Below are positions 24,489 through 33,252 of a stretch of DNA of 64,000 nt, piece after piece. The position numbers and the translations under genes were made by a program. The notes beneath the pieces are model-generated. The model made no database searches. It was not told the origin of the DNA and worked only from the letters and a program-made list of their open reading frames with translations. Position 1 is the first letter of the stretch. Every line of letters begins with the position of its first letter. The DNA comes from Nilaparvata lugens (lineage: Eukaryota > Arthropoda > Insecta > Hemiptera > Delphacidae), in contig NC_052518.1 of assembly GCF_014356525.2 (NCBI RefSeq), positions 34,060,017-34,124,016 of the forward strand, given 5' to 3'.

Positions 24489-24779
24489 TCATTCCCATAA
24501 TACTCTTCCTAATTTTCCTAAATTTCTTCCTAAATTTTCTAATTTTAATAGTTTATTCACATTTAATTTAAACGGTCTATAATAACATAAGTACTCATTA
24601 ATGTCATTAATATTCACTGTTGATAAAAAAACTGATAGTAATTCCACTAATAACGTTGTATCTCGATTTTCTTTTTTAGCTTTACTGATTGAATTTTCAC
24701 ATACATCAAACCAATCTAAATGTTCGTGAAGTTTACTTTCTAAATTATCTTCAGCTGCTAACCAATTTACCAGATTCAT
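24489..24779 (-). CDS. Small unknown protein
   Basis: A 96-aa frame starts ATG (MNLVNWLAAED), acidic at first and leucine-rich later. It fits the tight spacing of the cluster (52 bp from the BIR-like gene, 50 bp from the next). I do not recognise a family. Confidence 0.4.
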   Translation of the reverse strand: MNLVNWLAAEDNLESKLHEHLDWFDVCENSISKAKKENRDTTLLVELLSVFLSTVNINDINEYLCYYRPFKLNVNKLLKLENLGRNLGKLGRVLWE

Positions 24780-24831
24780 CCTGACTGATGTTCAATAGCA
24801 CACTGAATCATCCTACCATTTCCAGCTTTAT

Positions 24832-25263
24832 TTATACCAGTGGAACCAAGACTGAAAAATTTACTGTATTCATACTGCTATTAAGATTACATATTCTAGC
24901 TCTATGCATAAACAGTTCATATCCACAATAAACACAAATTACTTTACTACCATTGCAGAAAAAACCCTGTCTTGCATACTTTCTTTTTTTCTCATTATTA
25001 TAAAAAGGACAACTTTTCATAGATCTCATCCTCTCACTCTCACACATAAAATCCAAATGTTGTTTACACATTACTTCTGACTTTACTAGTAATTCTGAAA
25101 GATAATGATTTGCACTGAAAAGTGCGCAACATACATTCCCAACCAATCTATGTATTTTGCAAATCTCATTACACCAACTACTTTCAAATTTTTTGTAATC
25201 TGGTCTTTCAAAATTATCTGGTATCATTTCTACATTAGCATGAAATTTCTTTAAAAATTCCAT
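24832..25263 (-). CDS. BIR-like (IAP-related) protein, zinc site incomplete
   Basis: A 143-aa frame starts ATG (MEFLKKFHAN). Residues of about 85-118 read RMRSMKSCPFYNN, then KYARQGFFCNGSKVICVYCGYEL. This has the order and spacing of a baculoviral IAP repeat (arginine start, ARQGFF, G..V.C..CG). The third and fourth zinc ligands (His and Cys about 17 and 24 residues on) are not where expected, so the domain is truncated, diverged or not a true BIR. Such proteins block caspase-driven death in virus-infected insect cells. The frame is open. Confidence 0.5.
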   Translation of the reverse strand: MEFLKKFHANVEMIPDNFERPDYKKFESSWCNEICKIHRLVGNVCCALFSANHYLSELLVKSEVMCKQHLDFMCESERMRSMKSCPFYNNEKKRKYARQGFFCNGSKVICVYCGYELFMHRARICNLNSSMNTVNFSVLVPLV

Positions 25264-25276
25264 CTTTTCTCTACCC

Positions 25277-25906
25277 TTAGTATAAACTTTTTGATAGTTG
25301 ACAACTTTTGATAATATTATCTGAGTATTTGGTATCTCCTATCTCCCATTTTATCTTATGATGATAAAATTCCAGCCAAGATACATCACAATATGATTTC
25401 CTTGGAAGTTCTGATTTAGGAAATGGTGGTTTGAAATGATATAAAACATATGTTTGACATGTATCAATAAGTGCAAATTCTTTTAGAATGAATGAATTAT
25501 CTGAATAATTTTTAAATCCATGAAATTCGACCACACAGAAAGTTGAAATATCTGACTCACCTGTTTCTTTCAATACTGCATTCTCCTTCTCAGCTTCATT
25601 ATTAAGCACCTCATCTTCTTCAATCAATTTGCTTTCCTTCTCTGTTTGCGAAGTGTCTTCACTATCTAAATTACACTGAACAGCGCAAGAATATGTTTGT
25701 CGTCCTTGTTTAGAAACTGGTTTAGAATGATGCATCTCATTAAATGAACTATTCGTATTGGTATAGTAAGCTGAAAGTCTATCATAAATATCACCCTCTT
25801 CTTCCTCCTTGATCTTAACTAGTTCTTCCATCTTCTGCAGTAGCCTCAAGAATAATGCTGTTGATGATGAATCAATGGTGTGTGTATCACCATGTCTCGT
25901 GAGCAA
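25277..25906 (-). CDS. Conserved element protein, unknown; possible nuclease-like C-terminal domain
   Basis: The open frame is up to 209 aa. The first in-frame ATG may be at MEELVKIKEEEE, because the frame's upstream end has only a TTG. The N-terminal half is acidic and low in complexity. The C-terminal half (CVVEFHGFKN, FILKEFALIDT, YHFKPPFPKSELP, SWLEFYHHKIKWEIGD) looks like a compact domain I associate with arthropod virus-like elements, perhaps an RNase H or exonuclease type fold (D/E-rich start, then KEFA and H motifs). That fold is a weak inference. The frame is intact. Confidence 0.5.
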   Translation of the reverse strand: MLTRHGDTHTIDSSSTALFLRLLQKMEELVKIKEEEEGDIYDRLSAYYTNTNSSFNEMHHSKPVSKQGRQTYSCAVQCNLDSEDTSQTEKESKLIEEDEVLNNEAEKENAVLKETGESDISTFCVVEFHGFKNYSDNSFILKEFALIDTCQTYVLYHFKPPFPKSELPRKSYCDVSWLEFYHHKIKWEIGDTKYSDNIIKSCQLSKSLY

Positions 25907-25995
25907 CTACTTACTGACCTTCATACTTAAACTTATTTACTGATTTACGCGCACTCTGTTGTGAAGTTGGCAAACCTACATATACTATTAGAAAC

Positions 25996-27225
25996 CTATT
26001 GCACTTCTCTTACAAGCGATGTTAGTGGTTTATATTCCATTAATGTATCACTTACAAGAATACAATATGCTGTTGTCGAATTTGTTACAGGCTTTTCAAA
26101 TTCAATTTCCACTCTAACATCAGTCGATACCTTCAAGTGATTGATGTGAACAATCTATTACAAAAATCGGTTTTTCATCCTTAAACTTGGCAAAATCAAC
26201 TGCATTTCCATATTCAGCATTCACATGTAAATTATAGTACGATAATGCAAAATACAGAAATGATTTATATATCAAAACTTTACTACCTAGGAAATGATCA
26301 TAGGGATAATACTGTGAGTTCAAATGAATTTTAATGTTATGAAGATGACAAAAATCAAATTTCGCCATATTAGCTTTCATTGTTAATTTCCTATTTGTTT
26401 GAAATGCTAAAATCATGTATTTTGGAATGTCTGCTGAGGAGGTTGTTCTGATTCTCCAACTATGCTCCTTTGTTAAAGGAAGAACTGGGTATTCATGAAT
26501 CTCCCATTTCCTGAAAGCTAATTTTAATGGTCTGTCTGCATCAAGTATTTTCAGGAATTTTAGTCTTCTATGATTTTCTAGCTCAATATATGGCATCTTC
26601 CATACTAGCTTAGTCAAAGTTATTGAAACTCTCTTACCATCTGCTGATTCAATACAATTTATATCTGATGATGATCTAAGTAGTACAAGCTCTTGTTTTA
26701 AATTCAATATTACATGTTTGAAATCTTCAAAAAAAGAAGAATTAGTTTCAGTGGTACAAAAAAGCTGAATTTATTATCAGTTAATGTATATCCTTCATGA
26801 TCAAATCCTGCTAAATGAAAAATATTCTTATCAAATAAATTTTTTAACAATAATGCTTTTATTGTTGAAGTTATACCAACCAATCTTGATTTAGCTATAG
26901 ATGTACCTGCAAGCTCATATCTGATTTCATCGAACAAATAGCCAATTGCGTTACTTATTAATTTATATGTTGCTGACACCTCAGTCACAACATCCGTCTT
27001 TTCATCTTTCACATCCTTTCTACAATCAACTCGACCTTCAATAAATAGAAATGAACAACATGGAAGACAATAAAGATCCATAGAATTAATCGGAACTCTC
27101 ACCTCATCTGAGCATTCAAGTTTTTGATTTGCGTATTGTCCATGTGTATGATACTCAAAATTTATAATATCATTGTAGTAGTGTACATTGCTTTCTACAT
27201 CTAGTATCTCACTTATTGCCGCCAT
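25996..27225 (-). pseudogene. Major-capsid-like gene, two frameshifts
   Basis: The likely start is the ATG at 27225 (MAAISEIL). Conserved-looking segments are VPINSMDLYCLP, FLFIEGRVD, YLFDEIRYEL and HSWRIRTTSSADIPKYMIL. One shift lies in a run of seven T (minus strand, near 26730), between FFVPLKLI and the next frame. The second is near 26121, after which coding continues to a TAG at 25996-25998. Total length is about 410 codons. I recognise the pattern as a family repeatedly annotated as uncharacterised in arthropod genomes. A capsid role is inferred from its neighbours (protease, penton-like, core). A structure prediction would show whether it forms a double jelly roll. Confidence 0.6.
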
Positions 27226-27466
27226 TGACAAAATTATAATTAACACGGAATCCTAATCTCTCTAAAATATGTGCATTTTTTGATGTTAATGGCACAGGGT
27301 ATGAACTCTTACTAATCAAATCTCCACCATTGTATCTATGCATTAACTTCTTTCTCTTTTTAGGTACACCCCATTTAATCGGTTTCATACTTTGTCCTTT
27401 CCATCCAGTCTGATTTACATATATATATTTAGAATATGCTTGCAAATTGTAAACAATAAAGCCCAT
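27209..27466 (-). CDS. Small basic protein of unknown function
   Basis: A 85-aa frame starts at ATG (MGFIVYNLQ) and is rich in Lys/Arg (WGVPKKRKKLMHRY). It is intact and overlaps the likely start of the capsid-like gene by 17 bp, which supports it as a real gene of the cluster. I do not recognise a domain. It may be a minor virion or core protein, but this is a guess from charge and position. Confidence 0.45.
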   Translation of the reverse strand: MGFIVYNLQAYSKYIYVNQTGWKGQSMKPIKWGVPKKRKKLMHRYNGGDLISKSSYPVPLTSKNAHILERLGFRVNYNFVNGGNK

Positions 27467-27480
27467 GTTAATACTGTTTT

Positions 27481-28124
27481 TTACATATATGTAAACTCAC
27501 TGTTCTGGTCAGTGATCTTTACGCTAATGGTTTGAAATTTATGTGTACATGAGCTCACATAAATTATTGGATTTGGTGTTTCATTGATCAGATAACCTGG
27601 TGGTACCTTTGGTAGGAATTCATATAAACTATGTGTTTCTTTTCCATTAGCATATGTACTACACACTAGATTACATGAAACTATAATCAAGGAAATATTT
27701 GATATTGATCCTTGATTTTTCGAGTAATGCCAAACATTTGGCACTAAAATTTCTCTATCAAAACCTAATATCGGTGCAATAGAATTTAGTGACCTAAATC
27801 ATTTGCTTTTCTTGAATATATTTCTGTTTTTTATGTATTGTTATTACCTATAATTTTTAAATCATTAGATTCATCACTTATGTTCAATTTTTCTTTTAAT
27901 GCTTCTATAATTGTATCAACTTCATACGATCCTGTTTCCAATTTCACTAGATCATCACCGAATTTGAAACTAGAATTCTTTCCTCTCTCTACATTAGGTA
28001 TTGAGTTGGAGGTCCACAAATTTATTAAGCCTATCTCCCATTCAGTCTTGCTTGAAAGTTCAAGTACTTCTGGTAAAGTTTCATAAAGCTCACTCGTATT
28101 TGATGATAATGTTATAACAACCAT
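27481..28124 (-). pseudogene. Penton-like (minor capsid) gene candidate, broken
   Basis: I place the start at the ATG at 28124 (MVVITLSSN), after the protease. The first open part ends at a TAA (27831-27833) and a second frame break follows near 27790. The rest then reads on through EILVPNVWHYS and FLPKVPPGYLI to a premature end at 27481. From memory this resembles an uncharacterised protein common in arthropod virus-like elements, placed next to the capsid gene. I infer a vertex or penton role from position and strand. It could be another structural protein. Confidence 0.5.
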
Positions 28125-28154
28125 TTTATAGATTCTTCTCTCAGCATTCAACAC

Positions 28155-28526
28155 TTATAACTGATTACAAAGAAACAAGAGACATAGATGTCCACATATA
28201 TTTGGAGTATATGATTGTACCTGTCCAATATTATAATAGATATTAATATTCTTCTGTTTACACCAGTAATCTACTAACATTTTCGGAAGCTGTAAATTTC
28301 CTATAGGATCAAAATAGTAAACATTATCTGCTATCTTATGACAGGCTACCCAATGTGATCCAACTCCGCTATCTCTATCCTAATTAAGTATTATCATTTC
28401 ATTAGTAAGTACTCTATCTGGTAGCTTGTTCAACATATAAACACCATGTAATGGTATTTTTAATAGTTCAGCTAAAATTAGCAAATCAAAGTTTGATAAT
28501 GCTTTATCTAACTTTAAATAATTCAT
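28155..28526 (-). pseudogene. Adenain-like cysteine protease, one internal stop
   Basis: Read on the minus strand from the ATG at 28526-28524, this gives 123 codons with one TAG at codon 49 (28380-28382). That stop keeps it out of simple ORF lists. The residues expected of adenovirus-type (C5) proteases are all visible: His58 in GSHWVACH, Asp73 in YYFDPIGN, Gln104, and Cys111 in NICGHLCLLF. Gln104 and Cys111 are seven apart, as in adenain. The length (about 120 aa) is short for the family (about 200 aa for adenovirus). Such proteases mature capsid and core proteins. It starts inside the last codons of the PLA2/core gene and ends 30 bp before the next gene. Confidence 0.85.
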
Positions 28527-29269
28527 TTTCGTGTTTTCCTAATACGCTTTCTTCTAACTTTTCTCCTTTTCTTTTTCTTTCCTACTAGTCCGATTACACC
28601 AAATGGAATATGTGTTCTTGCTGTGTTTAATAACCTACCACCTCCATAATACTGTGGATATGGCTTTAAATAATATCCTCTTCCTTTTACACGTGTTTTG
28701 AGTTGCTTAATAGTCTCTTTACGAATTAAATAGCTTTTCATGGTAGATGGCTTTCTCACTGAATAACTCCCACCTTTTCTTTTTCTACCTCTTCTACGTA
28801 TACGATGAATACCAGAACCAATAGCTTTCTTAGTCTCCATTGCAAGATTCACCAAATAACTTAATGCTTTCTCAGGAAGTGGTGTATTTGAATCTTTAAA
28901 AATTTCCCAAGCTCTATCAGCTAATATAGCATCAGCTTTCGCATGTGTTTCATTATCGCTGAACTAACTGTAGGCTATGTCATGTACCTTACACGCTTTA
29001 TCTAATGAATTTATACCCTTATCACCTCTTTTCAATCACTTTTCCAACTTTGTCCCAGGGCCGCAATACTGGTATGGAAATAGATGAATTTCAATTGGTA
29101 AAATATTGATCCCCTTATTAATTATGCTAGATGCTATACTACCGAGCTTTGATAATAATCCGCTACCAACAATACTACTTTTTTGGAATTTTTTAGACTT
29201 GATATGACTTGTACTATGTGAACTAACCTTTCCTTTAACTCTTACATCCAACTTCAACCATACTATCAC
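28523..29269 (-). pseudogene. Phospholipase A2 domain fused to a basic core-like protein, with two internal stops
   Basis: A single reading frame runs from 29269 to a TGA at 28523. It is interrupted by TGA (29036-29038) and TAG (28964-28966). Before the first stop is the calcium-loop motif YCGPGTKL. Between the stops is the catalytic pair in VHDIAY (H96, D97). This combination is the parvovirus VP1-type PLA2 signature, which acts on endosomal membranes. The C-terminal 110 residues are extremely Arg/Lys-rich (RRRGRKRKGGSYS, KKKKRRKVRRKR), like an adenovirus core peptide. Residues of about 38-55 (GSGLLSKLGSIASSIINKG) look amphipathic. The true start is unclear: the frame has no ATG and is preceded by a stop. 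Its final TGA overlaps the protease ATG as ATGA. Confidence 0.82.
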
Positions 29270-29600
29270 TTAGACAGTCACTGTCACACTAATCAAAACT
29301 ATAAACTCACATTGGACTATCTAACTCGAAAGAATGACATTCAATACAAATTCAAATTTATTTCCATTTTTAACATAACTTACACATCTTTCAGAGCATG
29401 CATTAACTTCTGATTACAAAAAAATCGCTTGAAATAGCTAACATACCCTGAAAAGAAAAATACAAAAGAACTTCACACTGGAAAATAAACCCAAAGGTTA
29501 CTGAACCTGTTTGGGCAGATAAAAAAGTTGTTACAATAATTGAACAATACAAAAACAAATTCAAATTCAAATTCAAATTCAAATTCAAATTTATTCACTC
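29270..29600 (-). repeat. LINE 3' end remnants and (TTTGAA)n tails
   Basis: On the minus strand, TTTGAA repeats occur at about 29558-29592 and a shorter run (AAATTTGAATTTG) at about 29346-29360. These look like 3' tails of LINEs of the type lying immediately to the right; the second would belong to a short 3' fragment at about 29346-29550. No gene is seen. Confidence 0.5.
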
Positions 29601-32600
29601 GAAATTCATACAAAATATTAACAAAAGTATAAAACGACAAGTTACAAGTGAACAAGATACTACTCACAAAAAGTACAGTATGTTACTGGACTTTGTCCGC
29701 GAATAGGAGTCAGATACAAAGTGCTATAAGTAAGATTATTTATTTTATAAATTGATATAGTTTAAGATTTAGTAGGTCTAGGAAAAGGAGTTGGGAAGAA
29801 GAGAGATTTAGAATTTAAGTATGATGTAATGAAGATGAAATGAAGATGATTGAGTGCAAGCTCGCACATACATACAAAACAAACATTTTTAGTATCATTT
29901 ACCATTATAAATTAAAAATTACACCTATTTGTAGAGAAAGAGCGATAATACCTATCAATCTACAGAGAAATAATATAATTAAAATAATCAATTCCATAGT
30001 GTAGTATAATTCAAAAAGAAAGACAGTTATTAGTGACATCATCGAGACAAAAACGTATCACACAGAATAAATTGATGGACTATGTAGTAGTCAATACAAG
30101 GTTGACTTGATTTGTGGATATATATTGAAACTTATTAACTTAAAACCTTAAAGAAGCCTTCCACCTCGACTGGCGAATGAAGCCATAGCCAAAGCTTAGT
30201 TTTATTCATGAAGTGTTTATGGGTATTTATTCTTCTCAAATCAGGTGGTAGTAAGTTATAAAATTTCGGAGCAAGAAAAAGAAAACACCTCTGGAACGTG
30301 GTACAGTTCGATTTTGGAAGCCTAACAATCATTTGAGTAGTTTGCCGTGTTACAACAGAAATTTCATCATCGTTGTTATATACTGAAACAGATCTGTTAC
30401 CACTTAATTGATAAAATAAAGACAGAACCTTCAGCACATAAGTGTGTCTCAGTGGTAGAATATTCAATGCTTTGAAAATTGGAAATGTATGTGACCTCCT
30501 ATTAACTCCCTGTATAATCCTTATTACAGACTTCTGTAGCACTACAAGCCTTCTATAATGAGAAACAAAAGTGGATGCCCAACAGGAAATTCCGTAAACA
30601 AGCTTAGAATGAAAAAATGCATAGTACATAATCCGTAGAAAATGTTTAGGGAAAAACTGCTTCAAGTGATAAAATCGTCTTATCAAGAACATGAAATACA
30701 TCTTTATTTTCTTTATGTGGGAGTCCCAAGTTAATTTATAATCAAGAATCAAACCTAAGTATTTTATTGTATCAGATTGATTTATCTCATCACAGCTACA
30801 TGACACACTATTACAACCAACTTTATGATATTTCAGAGAAACTGGAAAACTGAAAGGAGCTGATAAGGAGAAATTTATATATTTAGTTTTAGATGCATTT
30901 AGTGCTAATTTATTATATTGGAACCAACAACACAAGTCATTAAGATCCATCTGCATCATTTCTTGCAATTTTATCTCACTGTCAGAAGAATATGCTAACG
31001 CAGTATCATCTGCAAAAGAAGTTAAAGAGCCTTGAAAGTTATGGGAAAAGAGATCATTTAAGTAAATCAAAAAAAGGATCGGACCCAATACCGATCCCTG
31101 AGGTACACCACAGGTGATCAAAGCCAATTCACTACTAAATTCACCAATGGACACATATTGTCTACGATTATACAGGTATGACTCGATCCATCTAAAGGCC
31201 ATCCCCCGGATACCAGATTCATGCAATTTGCGTAAAAGAATGCAATGATCTACCGTATCAAAGGCTTTTTTTATGTCCAGGAATAGACCTGAAGTTCTAC
31301 TCTTATACGGTTTGTTGATACCATTATAGATTCCAGACATGAAATTTTGCAAAGCATGCTCGGTGTTCAGACCCTCCTGAAACCCATATTGTTGCTTATT
31401 GAAAAATTTGAATTGCTTGTAAAAACCGATTAATCGCTTCTTGAATAGTTTTTCAAGTAATTTAGAAAAAATAGAGAGCAAAGAAATTGGTCTGTAATTA
31501 GAAATGTCGGTATGTGATCCAGATTTGAAAATAGGAATCACCTTGGCAATTTTTAGATCGGCAGGAAATACACCCTCCAAGAAAGAAGTGTTGAAGATAT
31601 CACATAGAATCGGAACTATTGAAGTAGATATAGCCTTGAGAAGTTCAGAACAAATTGAGTCAGGACCTGGAGACTTGCCCTTTTTTAATGAATTTATTTC
31701 ATACAACAGTTCGTCAGGAGTGACCGGCCTTAAAAACAAAGAATTACAGGAACGATAAGTTTTGAATTTGCGTTCATACGATTTTTTTGTAGCATCATCT
31801 AAATCAGCTATAGATGACACAATTTGTCCAGAAATTCTTATGAAATAATCGTTGAATTTATTTGCCAGAACCTGTTCATCCAAAGTCACAGAGTCATCAA
31901 TATTCAAAGATATTGGCTTTTTCTTAGAGGATGACTGACCACAATAACTATTAATAATCTCCCACTGTCGCTTGGGAGGGTAGGCTTTCAAATTAGAAAA
32001 ATATTTCACCTTCTGCTCCTTAATTAATTTGACTATTTTATTTTTAGAAGTTATAAAATCATTTTTAAGTTGGACATTATGAGGGTTTTTAGAAAGTTTT
32101 TTATAGAGTTTGTCTCGATTCTTTATTTCCGAGCACAAACTTTTCGTCATCCATGGCTTTAGAAATTTATAATGCTTTTTCGATTGCAATTGTGAAAATT
32201 GAGAAGTAGCATCGTCTATGTAAGAATTAAGCACATTCATGAAAGCAGAAAATTTTACATCAACATTATCATAGGCGAGAATACGCCTCCAGTCATGCTT
32301 TAATAGTAAACTATTTAGTTTCTTATAATCTACTTTTTTCCTAATTTGTGAAACCATATCATTATCATTTGTGTTTTTAATAAGGGACAATGAAGCTGAT
32401 ACAGCTCTGTGATCAGTGATATGTGATTCAATTACCGCACTATGTATTTTATTAGCGTTGAATTTTGATTTGAAGAAAATGTGATCTATACAGGTAGAAC
32501 TTACATTAGTCACTCGAGTGTCAATGTTGACAAGAGATTCAAATCCATTAGAGCTCAGCATTTCCAAATATTCGAATGCCTTATCATTGTTTATGTCATT

Positions 32601-32830
32601 AATATTTATATTAATATCACCTAAAATTATAGAGTTATTGCTGCCTTTGTCATTCTCCAAGAAGCCACCAGCAAGGTCATTTATAGATCCAAATAAACTT
32701 AGAAGAGATAATAGAAATAGGCTCCGAAGAAAAATTGTTTACATGTACCAACAATAGGTCCATACTAGTTACATCATTCACACCACAAGCACTCAGATGA
32801 AAACAGATGAAGGGATATGTAAGGAAACGT
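29593..32830 (-). mobile_element. 5'-truncated CR1/Daphne-like LINE
   Basis: The element holds part of the endonuclease, the full RT and C-terminal region, a 3' UTR of about 540 bp and a (TTTGAA)n tail. The 5' end is lost near 32830 inside the endonuclease. Sequences at its right end run into a short non-coding interval before the next LINE. Confidence 0.75.
30135..32810 (-). pseudogene. LINE ORF2: partial endonuclease plus reverse transcriptase
   Basis: An 841-codon frame ends at 30135. The frame's nominal start is not a real one, because endonuclease text continues upstream in another frame (MDLLLVHVNN, near 32760) after a shift at about 32700-32740. Motifs are SIILGDINI and TDHRAVS (endonuclease), then RPISLLSIFSKLLEKLF, LFLDIKKAFDTVDH, CGVPQGSVLGP, SFADDTALAY and a C-terminal SKLVYGISCWAS. 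It would nick DNA and copy LINE RNA. The RT frame is intact, so the copy is moderately young. Confidence 0.85.
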
Positions 32831-33252
32831 ATATGAGTGAAGAAAGAACAGGAGATAGAATTGAAAAGATGAAAGCATTTCAATATGATTAAATTCATTG
32901 ACAAGAAGTAATACGCTTACTAAAGGGGTTCAACGTCAATGAGACTCTACAAAAAGTAATAAATAGAAGATAAATGAATAATGATATAAATAATTGGTGA
33001 AAAAAGGAAAGAAGTTAAAAAACTGAAACGACAAAAGCAAAGAAAAAAAAGAAAGAAAACTCCAGCATCAGTTGAACATTACAAAAAGGAAACCAATAAC
33101 ATTGCACAATAGATTACATAATAGTATTACAAGTTCAATAGATTTTTTATGCTTAACAGCCATTAGAGAAACATTATTGTTAGAGTAGATTATATCAATT
33201 TTGTACCTTTTAATTTTTGATTAGTGCAGTCATAATGTACCCTGCAGCTCTA

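Larger units (their letters stand above)
22900..29269 (-). mobile_element. Decayed Maverick/Polinton or adintovirus-like gene cluster
   Basis: About ten closely packed minus-strand genes. Recognisable parts are a PLA2-plus-basic protein, an adenain-like protease, a penton-like and a major-capsid-like gene, and a BIR-like protein. Adenain with capsid genes and PLA2 domains is known from adintoviruses, a virus group of the Maverick/Polinton lineage. Many genes carry stops or frameshifts, so this is an old, defective copy. Integrase and packaging ATPase are not seen. A polymerase B fragment lies 13 kb to the right. Confidence 0.75.
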
